DNA of 64,000 bases from Monosporascus cannonballus. Taxonomy: Eukaryota > Ascomycota > Sordariomycetes > Xylariales. Position numbers and translations under genes: made by a program. This document shows, in pieces, positions 55,266 to 64,000 of this stretch (its first letter is position 1; each line of letters opens with the position of its first letter). Under the pieces are notes generated by a model. That model worked only from the letters and a program-made list of their open reading frames with translations, had not been told where the DNA came from and made no database searches. The DNA is taken from positions 248,001-312,000 of the forward strand of contig QJNS01000043.1 of assembly GCA_004154925.1 (NCBI GenBank). The letters run 5' to 3'.

Positions 55266-56306
55266 TTACGTTATCCATAGTCGGATTCTATGGTGTCGCC
55301 AAACGTTACCACTACATGGGCTTGTAGGCGAAACATATTGGAAGGTGATACCTGATGATGAAGGAGGGAGGAAGATGAAGTGAGGGCACGGCCGAGACTC
55401 GGGGACTTAACTAGGTGTAAGCAAAGTTGCGCTAACTGGAAGAGGGGTTCGTGCGCGCCCCGGTCCGCCCAGCTTCCAACATGAATGTCCGAATAATTTG
55501 TGACCAATTGGTACAAGGTAAGGCTACTATGTGCTTCACAGTATTACTATAGCAGTAAGTAATATCCAACTCACCGGACCGTGCGCTGGGTAGGTACGTA
55601 AACGGACCTCAAACTGTTTGGATCATCATCACGTGTACCTATATGGGCATGACCACTTCAACCGCCCATGCACTTAAGTGTGTCCTTGGCAAGCCCTCTA
55701 TACCTACTAGGTAGGCGTACGGTCTGATGGTACCTATTCAAGCATCCCATGTAGAACATAAAGCATCGTGAATCATCAAAGTATGGCGAACGAAACAGGC
55801 GGCCAAAGTTACATACCTAGTACGTATCAATTCCAGAAGCTTCAGCCAAGCATCCATATATGAGACGAAAGCCTACAGGAGCGAACAGTACTCCCCGCAT
55901 CCGTTGGCACAGGGAGCCACTGCGCCTAAGGGCATGCTTTTTCCTAAGTCCCCCTCATGCTTGCCATAACCCCTATTCAAGTATCCGAAGTAGGTACCTA
56001 TGTAGAAATAGAAATATAATGAACCAATACGGGTTTGAATATTTGGAAGGCGTCGGGTGACCATCTATCTGCTGCATGCTGCACTCGAAATCTGAACCAG
56101 TGGCCTCCCCAGCTTCATGCGGGATGCAGATGCGCTATCGGGAGTTGGACCAGTAACAATCCCATAGCAGGAGTCCAGGGGGCTTCTATCTAATATCGTC
56201 CGCCTCTCAATCTCATCTAACTACCAACATTAGTAGGACGTACCGTTCCCCTTCAAATCCAGAACTAGGAATCCTCGTAGCTAATTTACCACCATCTTAA
56301 ACCATC

Positions 56307-59300
56307 ATGGCGTGCGGGTCTGGCTGCTGTTTTGGACCGCCCGCCTCACCGGTTCCGCCTGCCCAAGCTCCGCTTCCGGCCTCCACTCCAATTGAACAAA
56401 CGCAAAAGGCCGAACCCCCTGCGGTAGACGAGGGTGACTGTCAGGACTCCTGCTGCGATGTCGTAGTAGAGCCGCCGCCGAAGAGCACATGTGCGGTGTC
56501 CGGGAGCGGTTGCTGCGGATCCTCCTCACCTCGCGAGCCTGAGAACGAGCACGGCAGCGAGCAGTGCAAGACCGCCGACGACAGCCCTGCTCTCAAAGCT
56601 ATCGATGCCGAGGCGGACTGTAAAGACGCGTGTTGTGCCCGCCCCCAGCTCGTCGTCGCGGGCGCTACCGGTACCGGGTCGGACTGCAAAGACTCGTGTT
56701 GTGCCGCTCCCATTATTCCCAAGGCCACTGGTGCAGAGTTGGACTGCAAAGACGCATGCTGTACCGCCCCTGAGCTCCTCGTCCCCACCGGTGCCGAGTT
56801 GGACTGCAAAGACGAGTGCTGCACCGCCCCCGAGCCCGTTGTCCCGGATGCCACCTACTCAGCCTGCTGCGAGGGCAAGGCGTCGCCCTGCTGTGACACG
56901 TCGTGCTTAGACCGTCTGGCCCAGCGCTCATGCGAGGAGGACTCCCAATGCGACACCAAGAGCCAGGACGGCAAGCCATGCACCAAGCACAGCCGCTCCA
57001 CGCGCGACCGCTATGCAGCGAGGCTCGAGGCGCTCGGCTGCATTTGCCGGGCCCTGATCGCTCTCGGGCAGGAGTCGTGTTGCATCGCCGTCGAGCGTCC
57101 GTCTGGCGAGAGAGCCCGCGGCTCTAAGAGAGGTCGCCGCTCCGTTGACTCATGCTGCGCTACCCCGGCGACTGTTGCCTCTGCTGCTGTCAAGACCTGC
57201 GGCAGATCCGCCGCGAGGAGGCGCTCCAGGGACAGCTGCGGCATCAGTAGTGGCCGCGCGTCCCCTGCGAGAGGTGGCTGCGCCAAGGGCTGTTGCGGAC
57301 AGCCAAAGGTTATGCCACCGAGTGTCGCTGGCTCCTGTTCCGACGCCTGTTGCGGCGAAGAGAAAGAATCAGGCATACCGGACGAGACCGTGAGGCCCGT
57401 CTCTCACCACGAGGCCGCGGCAAGCGACCCTGAGAAAGGTTTCACCGGCTCCGACCACGTCATCCTCAGCATTTCCGGCATGACCTGCACGGGCTGCGAG
57501 ACCAAGCTGAGCCGTACGCTGGCCGTGGTTCCGGGCATCCGCAACTTGAAGACCAGCTTGATCCTCTCCAGGGCCGAGTTCGACCTCGACGTCGCCGCCA
57601 ACTCCGTCACGGAGGTCGTGAAGCATCTCGAGAGGACGACCGAGTTCACGTGCGAGCGCGTCAGCGACCGTGGCGCGACGATCGACGTCATACCGTCGGG
57701 GGACTGCGAGGAATTTCTCAAACGAGACTACCCGCTGGGCGTCTCTGAGATGACCCTCATTGACGAGGAGACTGTCCGGGTAGCCTTTGATGCCAAGATC
57801 ATCGGAGCCAGGGATCTCGTCTCGCGCGGTTTCGGGAATGAGACTCCGTTGAAGCTGGCGCCTCCCCGGGCAGACCCGACGCTTGATGCGGGAGGCAAAC
57901 ACGTCCGCCGCGTGGGTTACATGACCATTTTGTCTGCCCTGTTGACCATTCCGGTCCTCGTTCTCGCCTGGGCACCACTTCCTGAGCACGAGATCGCTTA
58001 TGGCTCGGCCTCACTGGCTCTCGCTACCATCATTCAAGTTGTTGTTGCTGGCCCCTTCTATCCTACCTCCATTAAGAGCTTGATTTTCTCGCGGGTCATT
58101 GAGATGGATCTCCTTATCGTACTCAGCACGACGACGGCCTATATCTTTTCAGTCGTAGCGTTCGGCTACCTGGCCTCCGGAAGCCCGTTGCCGACGGGGG
58201 AGTTCTTCGAGACCAGCACGCTCCTTGTCACCCTAATCATGGTCGGACGCTACCTGGGCGCGCTAGCTCGCCAAAAGGCTGTCGAGTCCATCTCGGTACG
58301 CTCTCTGCAAACGACGGAAGCCATCTTGGTTGGCAGCGATGGCCAGGAGTCCGTGATCGACGCCCGCTTGCTTCAGTACGGGGACTGCTTCAGGGTGATG
58401 CCCGACTCGCGCGTGCCCACCGACGGCACCGTTGTATCCGGCACGTCAGAGATAGACGAGTCCATGGTTACCGGGGAGTCAAGACCCGTAGAGAAGAAAG
58501 CGAAGTCGAACGTCGTCGCCGGATCCATCAACGGCTCGGGTACTCTAGTCGTGCGCCTCACACGCCTCCCGGGGGAAAACACCATCAGCACCATCGCGTC
58601 CATGGTTGACGAAGCTAAGCTGTCGAAACCACGAATCCAAGACATGGCGGATAGGGTGGCGAGCTACTTTGTGCCCGTGGTGCTTCTCCTGACTGTGATA
58701 ACCTTCGTCGTGTGGGTCGCCACCGGTGTAGCCGTGAGGAAGCAGCCCGGCTCGGAAGCCGTGGTCAACGCGATCACCTTCGCAATCAGCGTCCTGATTG
58801 TTTCCTGCCCGTGTGCGATCGGCCTCGCGGTTCCCATGGTCGTCGTCATCGCGACTGGCGTAGCAGCGGATAGGGGTGTCATATTCAAGACAGCAGAGAG
58901 TATTGAGATCGCTCACATGACGTCGCATGTGGTCTTCGATAAGACGGGTACGCTTACTGAAGGCAAGCTTGCTGTAGTGTCAGAAGCTTGGACAGATGGT
59001 GATGGCCAAGATGAGACCAACGTCTGTCTTCTTCTGGGTCTGGTGGGTAGTAATAAGCACCCAGTCTCGGCTGCCGTAGCCACTCACCTCAGAAACAAGT
59101 CTATCGCGGAAATGGAAGTCAAGGACGTCAAGAGTATTCCCGGAAAAGGGATCGAAGGTAGATGTGCTTCTGGCCGTGTTTTGCGCGCAGGTAACTCTCG
59201 CTGGCTCGGCTTGTCGACGGAACCCAGCGTCAGCGATGCCCTAGGGAAAGGTTATACATCCTTCTGTTTCACGATCGACGGCTCACTCGCCGCCACCTTC

Positions 59301-59903
59301 GGCCTCGAGGACTCCCTGCGGCCGGACGCGCTAGAGACGGCATCCAGGCTCCAAGCCCGCGGCATCACCGTATCGATCCTATCCGGGGACGACGACGGCG
59401 CTGTCCGGGGGGTGGCGGCGCAACTCCATATCGCAGATCAACACGTCCGCTCCCGCTGCGCCCCGGCCGACAAGAAAGCCTACATACAGGCGTTGCAATC
59501 AGCCGCGAAGCCCGGCCAGAAGCCAGTCGTCATATTCTGCGGCGACGGGACCAACGACGCCGTGGCCCTCGCCCAGGCCACCATCGGCGTCCACGTCAAC
59601 GGGGGCACCGACGTGGCGCGGTCGGCCGCGGACCTCGTGCTCGTGCGGCCGCGCCTCGCGGGAGTGCTGACCGCCATCGACACGAGCCGGGCCGCCGTGC
59701 GCCGCATCGCCTTCAACTTCGCCTGGAGCTTCGCCTACAACCTATTCGCCGTGCTGCTGGCCGCGGGCGCGTTCACGGGCACGGGCACGGGCACCGGTGC
59801 AGGCGGCGTCCGCATCCCGCCCCAGTTCGCCGGGCTCGGCGAGGTCGTCAGCGTCCTCCCCGTCATCGCCGCCGCGGTGCTCCTCCGCTGGGCTAAGGTC
59901 TAG
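56307..59903 (+). CDS. PCA1: P1B-type heavy-metal ATPase, PCA1 type (cadmium/copper)
   Basis: A membrane pump of 1198 residues in one exon, close to the yeast Pca1 length (about 1216), expected to export cadmium or buffer and export copper. The first 360 residues are cysteine-rich: DCKDxCC-type units at 44-50, 104-110, 126-132, 146-152 and 166-172, then LGCICRALIALGQESCC and further CC pairs, matching the layout of yeast Pca1, where this part binds metal and controls stability. One HMA domain follows with SGMTCTGCETKL at about 388-399. The ATPase core shows the transport motif SCPCAIGLAVPMV near 833-836, the phosphorylation site DKTGTLTEG with D878, the HP dipeptide in NKHPVSAAV, and the hinge GDGTNDAVALAQ near 1079. 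About eight membrane helices are expected. The last helices are followed by only a few residues. Cadmium against copper cannot be decided from sequence. Confidence 0.93.
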   Translation: MACGSGCCFGPPASPVPPAQAPLPASTPIEQTQKAEPPAVDEGDCQDSCCDVVVEPPPKSTCAVSGSGCCGSSSPREPENEHGSEQCKTADDSPALKAIDAEADCKDACCARPQLVVAGATGTGSDCKDSCCAAPIIPKATGAELDCKDACCTAPELLVPTGAELDCKDECCTAPEPVVPDATYSACCEGKASPCCDTSCLDRLAQRSCEEDSQCDTKSQDGKPCTKHSRSTRDRYAARLEALGCICRALIALGQESCCIAVERPSGERARGSKRGRRSVDSCCATPATVASAAVKTCGRSAARRRSRDSCGISSGRASPARGGCAKGCCGQPKVMPPSVAGSCSDACCGEEKESGIPDETVRPVSHHEAAASDPEKGFTGSDHVILSISGMTCTGCETKLSRTLAVVPGIRNLKTSLILSRAEFDLDVAANSVTEVVKHLERTTEFTCERVSDRGATIDVIPSGDCEEFLKRDYPLGVSEMTLIDEETVRVAFDAKIIGARDLVSRGFGNETPLKLAPPRADPTLDAGGKHVRRVGYMTILSALLTIPVLVLAWAPLPEHEIAYGSASLALATIIQVVVAGPFYPTSIKSLIFSRVIEMDLLIVLSTTTAYIFSVVAFGYLASGSPLPTGEFFETSTLLVTLIMVGRYLGALARQKAVESISVRSLQTTEAILVGSDGQESVIDARLLQYGDCFRVMPDSRVPTDGTVVSGTSEIDESMVTGESRPVEKKAKSNVVAGSINGSGTLVVRLTRLPGENTISTIASMVDEAKLSKPRIQDMADRVASYFVPVVLLLTVITFVVWVATGVAVRKQPGSEAVVNAITFAISVLIVSCPCAIGLAVPMVVVIATGVAADRGVIFKTAESIEIAHMTSHVVFDKTGTLTEGKLAVVSEAWTDGDGQDETNVCLLLGLVGSNKHPVSAAVATHLRNKSIAEMEVKDVKSIPGKGIEGRCASGRVLRAGNSRWLGLSTEPSVSDALGKGYTSFCFTIDGSLAATFGLEDSLRPDALETASRLQARGITVSILSGDDDGAVRGVAAQLHIADQHVRSRCAPADKKAYIQALQSAAKPGQKPVVIFCGDGTNDAVALAQATIGVHVNGGTDVARSAADLVLVRPRLAGVLTAIDTSRAAVRRIAFNFAWSFAYNLFAVLLAAGAFTGTGTGTGAGGVRIPPQFAGLGEVVSVLPVIAAAVLLRWAKV
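56616..56822 (+). repeat. Tandem 60-66-base coding repeat in PCA1
   Basis: Four successive units each encode DCKD(A/S/E)CC followed by an Ala/Pro/Val-rich spacer (residues 104-172). Spacing is 22, 20 and 20 codons. The units are similar also at DNA level (GACTGCAAAGACKMRTGYTG), pointing to recent duplication within the gene. Confidence 0.85.
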
Positions 59904-60849
59904 ATATACGCACCGTAGGCATGGGTAGATATTATTAAGAGAGGTGAGAAGACGAGGTTAAACCCCGTGCGTTGCGTAGTGATGGCCGGAGGGCGATTGT
60001 GAAATCTGGTGGGCACAACCAATACGGGGGTTACGTAACTCGTGGAGAGCGGACTGATTCAACATCTTTCCGCGCTTCTGGTGATTCATTTTTCGAGTGG
60101 GGTTGAGGGTATTATTTTAATTTCTATACACTGCCAGCTCAAAGCTGGTTCGTCCTACCTCGGTGGTGACACATACATATCATTAGGTACCCCCAGCAAT
60201 AAGAGACCACATAAAGTTGGCCCTCAAGGTGTTACCCTGAGCCACGTCACGTCGCCAAAAAATGCGCGAATTATTGGCCAGCATCTGAAAGCAACGAAGC
60301 AATGTGCTCTGCACATGTCTTGAAGGAGAATCATTACTATAGGTCGTGATTACTTATATCGAAGTGTCTAGGCCAGCTATTGCCTATTTAGTTGGTTCGC
60401 AACGTAGAACTAGACTCCTCCTTTATTTGTCGCGTCACTTAGGGATTGCTCAACGGCTGCAAACCGGTCCAATGAAACATTTTGGATATCCGGCTAAATG
60501 AACGTACTAGCAGCATTAAACCACTGTGTCTGTGGAAGTCCGTGAACTAGCGATTACGAGATCATTTCGCGGGTAGGAGAGGGAATATGTTTTAGTAATA
60601 CAGACGTCGGTATACCACGCAGTCGAGACTTAGGCGCGGTTCGACAAGTTTACGGGAGTAGCCTTCCGTCCAAGCTCGATGATATGTATTTTTTGCATTG
60701 ATATATGGGTATCTAAGCGAAATCCGGTCGCGTATAAGCCCGGGCCTTCAGGAGTAGACGTCCGTTGTCCGAAGAGCGCGCCCACTTTCCTCTACTCGCC
60801 ACCAACTGGACTGTCACCGGGAGCAGAGTCTTCTCTATTATGAACCGCT
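59904..60849. other. Convergent spacer PCA1/HCNGP gene
   Basis: 946 bases between convergent stop codons, holding both 3' untranslated regions. No other feature is apparent. Confidence 0.55.
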
Positions 60850-61813
60850 TCACTTGTCAAATCTCGCCTTCCGCTTCCCAGCACCCGTGCTAGCAGTAGC
60901 CGCCGCCACGCCTCCCTCGCTAGCCGCATTTACTGCGCCCGCGCCCGACCCCGCCTCGCCCGCGGGCACGAAATCGACGGCGGCCCCCCTGCCCCTCGCC
61001 CTGGCCTGCGCGGTCTCCGTCTGGGCTGCGCGCAGCTGCTCCTTGAAGGCGCAGCGGGGGAAGGCGGCGGGGTCCCAGAGGTCGGGGGACAGGACGGTGG
61101 CGTACTGGGCCTCGCGGCCGCCGGCATCGACGAAGGCCAGCAGCTTGTCGGCGAGGGCCGGGTTCTGGAGCGCCGGCGAGCCCGCGAGCTTGCCGTTGAA
61201 GTGCACGCCCTTCTTCTTGAGCTCGAGGAACTGCGCGAACTTCCGGTTCGTCCCCGGCGGCGGCGAGCCCGGCGGCGAAGGTGGGATCTCCGTGTCCGGC
61301 ACCGGCGGCAGCGTCAGGTTCCGCAGCGCCGCCCGCTCCCTGCTGTAGGGCGACCCCGGCGGTATGGGCGGGCCGATGACGGCTTCTTGTTCTTCCTCTA
61401 GGGCCGGGTCCTCTTCTAGTGGCGGGTAGCTTGGCCCTCCTTCGGCTTCGGGCCCCATCCGAGGCCCAATGATGGGCTGCTGTTGTTGCTCTTGCGGCTC
61501 AGCTGGCGCTTGTGATATTACCGCCTCTTCTGTCTCATTTGCGGATGTCCCTATGAGCGTGAGTTGGGATTCTAGTGAACAAAGGAATGTAGCTATCACT
61601 TACTGGGCTTCCCATCGGTGTTGACCTTGGTTTCCTGAGTTGGTTCCCGTGGCTGGTCTCTGGTGAATCAGTGCCGCCCTCTGTTCATATGGATGCTGGT
61701 ATAATATCAACTAGGGAGTAGATGTACCCTCATCATACCTTCGTTTCAGTCACTGGTACCTCTGGTGTCCCATCCTCCTCGTCGCTGCTCTCATAAGCCA
61801 CTAGCCCGCCCAT
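60850..61813 (-). CDS. HCNGP/SAP30BP-like protein
   Basis: Three minus-strand exons, 61813-61739, 61652-61604 and 61550-60850, encode 274 residues; introns are 86 and 53 bases with GTATGA and GTAAGT donors. The start MGGLVAYESSDEEDG is typical of the family. The HCNGP domain is PGTNRKFAQFLELKKKGVHF followed by NGKLAGSPALQNPALADKLL, at about residues 150-190, and then the usual DLWDPAAFPRCAFKEQL. The human relative SAP30BP is a nuclear protein linked to splicing and transcription. The N-terminal half is acidic and Pro/Gln-rich; the C terminus is Ala/Gly-rich and ends KRKARFDK. The 5' end of exon 2 is the least certain point: I chose the acceptor that keeps PREPTQETKVNTDGKPR in frame. It is divergent from PRE4. 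Confidence 0.85.
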
Positions 61814-62218
61814 GGTCTATAGTCGGCCGAGTCATGCAGTAATCCTACGTGCTTCACAAATTGATTAACTATTTTGTGCACTGCTGTAAATGTATTTATG
61901 TATATCTGTTGGTGTTGAAAGGGAAACCAAGATGCTACGGGATGGGGATACTAAGTACTAGGGAAGTATTGCAGGCGGCTGCAGTAGGGTACCGTTCGGT
62001 CTTGCCAGCTGGCCGACCCTTGTGCATTTGCGTGGGGGCCCGAGCTTCAGAAGGCAGAACAGTGACGACGCGGAGCTGCCACCTGAAGCTCCGATGAACG
62101 AACAACCTCTCGGCCTCGCCACCCCAACTACACATACACACATTTTCGACAACCGTACTGTCGCTCCTCGACAGTATCTGAGCGCTGCTTAATCAACAAC
62201 CCCTCCCAACACGAGAAG
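61814..62218. promoter_or_regulatory. Divergent promoter region with PACE-like sites
   Basis: 405 bases between the HCNGP-like and PRE4 start codons. On the minus strand GGTGGCA occurs at 62077-62083 and GGTGGCGAG at 62115-62123, resembling the proteasome-associated control element GGTGGCAAA bound by Rpn4 in yeast. Neither is a full match. They lie 96 to 142 bases upstream of PRE4, where such sites are expected. Confidence 0.4.
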
Positions 62219-63314
62219 ATGGATCACCGACCGCAGGCTTGGGGCCGTGTAAGAATGCTCCTTCGACCGCCTACATATATGTGGAGAGAGCTGGACAAGG
62301 TAGCTAACCATATCTCTCTACTTGACAGCCCAGAGACGATGTCTACGGCGCCTACGATCGTTCGTACATGCAATCCAACGGACCGAACCAGCACACACAA
62401 CAGCCCGTGGTCACGGGAACGTCGGTAATAGCGATCAAGTTCAAGGATGGCGTCGTCATGGCCGCTGACAACCTAGGTATGACTGCCACTTCACTGATCT
62501 CGCTCCTCCTTCCTGCCGACCCTTCGTCTTCCTTAGTCTCCCCGTTCCTCCAAACCCCACCAGTTTTCTTCTATCTACTCTCGCTCGCCTCAACCCAACT
62601 ATATGGCCCCCGCCCCCCCCACCCGGGGACGCATCACATAAGCAAAACCTGGCTAACCAGACCACCCCCCACCGCACAGCATCCTACGGCTCCCTGGCGC
62701 GCTTCACGGACGTTAAGCGCATCCGCCAATTCGGCGAGAACTCGGTCGTGGGCTTCGGGGGCGACGTGTCCGACATGCAGTACCTGGACCGGCACCTGAC
62801 GGAGCTGGCGATCGACGAGTCGTACACCTCGGGCGGCGGGGACGATGCCGAGGAGCACCGGCTGAGCGCGCGCAACCTGCACCGGTACCTGTCGAAGCTG
62901 CTGTACCACCGGCGGTCCAAGTTCGACCCGCTGTGGAACCACCTGCTGGTGGCGGGCCTCGACGAGAGGCCCGACCGCAAGGGCCGCCCCTTCCTGGCCG
63001 CCGCCGACCTGCTCGGCACCACCTTCGAGTCCCCCTCGCTGGCCACGGGCTTCGGCTCCATGCTCGCCCAGCCCATCCTGCGGCGCCACGCGCCCGACGA
63101 CGAGACCGCCGCCCGCCTCACGCGCGACGAGGCCGTCGCCGTCGTCCGCGAGTGCATGAAGGTCCTCTTCTACCGCGACGCCCGCAGCCTCGACTCGTAC
63201 TCGCTTGCCGTCGTCACCGCCGACGGCGTCGAGATCAGCCACGGCGAGCGCCTCGAGCAGCAGAGCTGGGCCTTCGCCGACCGCATCAAGGGGTACGGCA
63301 CGCAGACGGTGTAG
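62219..63314 (+). CDS. PRE4: 20S proteasome subunit beta type 7 (Pre4/PSMB4)
   Basis: A non-catalytic beta subunit of the 20S proteasome. Exons 62219-62248, 62329-62476 and 62680-63314 encode 270 residues; introns are 80 and 203 bases with GTAAGA and GTATGA donors. The sequence TQQPVVTGTSVIAIKF matches the mature N terminus of the family, so a propeptide of 32 residues is likely cut before T33. VVMAADNLASYGSLARFTDV is made complete by the second junction. The lysine and serine residues needed for catalysis in active beta subunits are replaced, as usual for beta 7. The C-terminal half holds the conserved LWNHLLVAGLD and FGSMLAQPILR. Exon 3 is very GC-rich. Nothing is missing compared with the family. 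Confidence 0.94.
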
Positions 63315-64000
63315 AGTGGTGGCGGGATGGCAAGACGAGTCGCTGCTGTTCGGCGGCGGGGAACGAGTAACGCGGGCGGGGAACGAACGAACAACACAAA
63401 CGAATGAGGGATCGATCGGGCGGGCGATCCACGTAGTAGCGACGTGGGCCTGCTTCTGTGTGGACGCTCTTAACACGTACGGGTTTCTTGCTCGCTCCAG
63501 GCCTCCCTTCGAGGGGAGATACGTCGGAGGAGCGATACAAGCAAGGCATCTGTACTATTAGACTCGAGACAGACGGAAATCATTTCGGGAGAATACTCGA
63601 CGATAACGCTGAATGCCGATGGATTCGAGTGTCAAAGTATAATGAAATGTGCGTGCCGGATGACAGGATGGAGGTAGGAATATGCATTTTACGAACGCGA
63701 TGTAATCCTTCTGCCAAAAGATGCGGGTGGTGTCATATTTATTTAATATTGGTAAACGGTACCGGTCTCGTTATCTTCATATCGATTCACTATTCAACCC
63801 CTCACTATTCAACCTTCATTCATTTTGTCCTCGCAATGCAAGACAGACAAGATTCATATGACGACGCTGGACGATGAAAGCGTGTACGCATACATATTTA
63901 TCGATGAGATATCCCGAACCGGACCGCCACACGACCGAATTTATGTAACCCGCCCCTTTTCAGCCAACTCCAGGGAAAACCAAAGCTCGCTAAAAACCCA
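63315..64000. other. Downstream spacer to the window end
   Basis: 686 bases beginning with the PRE4 3' untranslated region. No further gene is recognised before the window ends. Confidence 0.55.

Larger units (their letters stand above)
52564..56306. other. Gene-poor stretch with decayed coding sequence and hairpins
   Basis: 3743 bases without an intact gene that I can name. A 63-codon frame at 53401-53592 (plus) has gene-like codon use (MDLFSHHQALSHASGSVSTL) but no recognised motif. Adjacent hairpins lie at 53892-53944, repeated coding remnants at 54227-54856, and a possible exon at 55089-55265 on the minus strand. Several TAGGTA tracts occur near 55590 and 55708. The last 200 bases are the likely PCA1 leader. 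Confidence 0.5.

Overview
The window is nuclear DNA of a filamentous ascomycete (Pezizomycotina), most likely a Sordariomycete. The grounds are intron-containing housekeeping genes with short (about 50-140 bp) introns, GTAAGT/GTATGT-type donors and CTGAC/CTAAC-like branch sites. The protein set is typically fungal: a Hos2-type deacetylase, PalF/RIM8, an HxB-type molybdenum cofactor sulfurase and a PCA1-type metal ATPase. The species cannot be named from the sequence alone. I see no tRNA, rRNA, CRISPR or bacterial-type operon.

Left part (1-16.6 kb): UDP-glucose pyrophosphorylase (+); an ING/PHD chromatin reader of Yng2 type (-) and a Hos2-type histone deacetylase (+) transcribed divergently from one 1.4-kb region; a two-domain FolB-like protein (-); a GNAT acetyltransferase (-); a MYND-SET protein (+); a stretch with the remains of a coiled-coil gene and possibly a second gene; and a Rex1/Rnh70-type RNA exonuclease (+).

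Middle part (16.6-26.3 kb) is a 9.7-kb gap in which I recognise no intact gene. It is followed by a bHLH factor (+), a mitochondrial-looking double-RRM protein (+), the peroxisomal receptor PEX5 (+), the pH-signalling arrestin PalF/RIM8 (-), the replication licensing ATPase Cdc6 (-), Moco sulfurase HxB (+) and a mitochondrial-looking protein of unknown function (-).

Right part (47.5-64 kb): a second gene-poor area contains a decayed zinc-finger gene, a tandem repeat array, a small three-exon gene encoding 74 residues, hairpins, and remnants of a gene with repeated coding units. Then come a PCA1-type heavy-metal P1B-ATPase (+) with a cysteine-repeat N terminus, an HCNGP/SAP30BP-like protein (-), and the proteasome beta-7 subunit Pre4 (+), the last two divergent.

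The genes do not form one pathway; this looks like ordinary euchromatic gene order with two decayed islands. The most testable regulatory signals are six PacC core sites upstream of palF, five CGCG cores in 49 bp upstream of cdc6, and two PACE-like sites upstream of PRE4. I found no convincing new multi-gene system.
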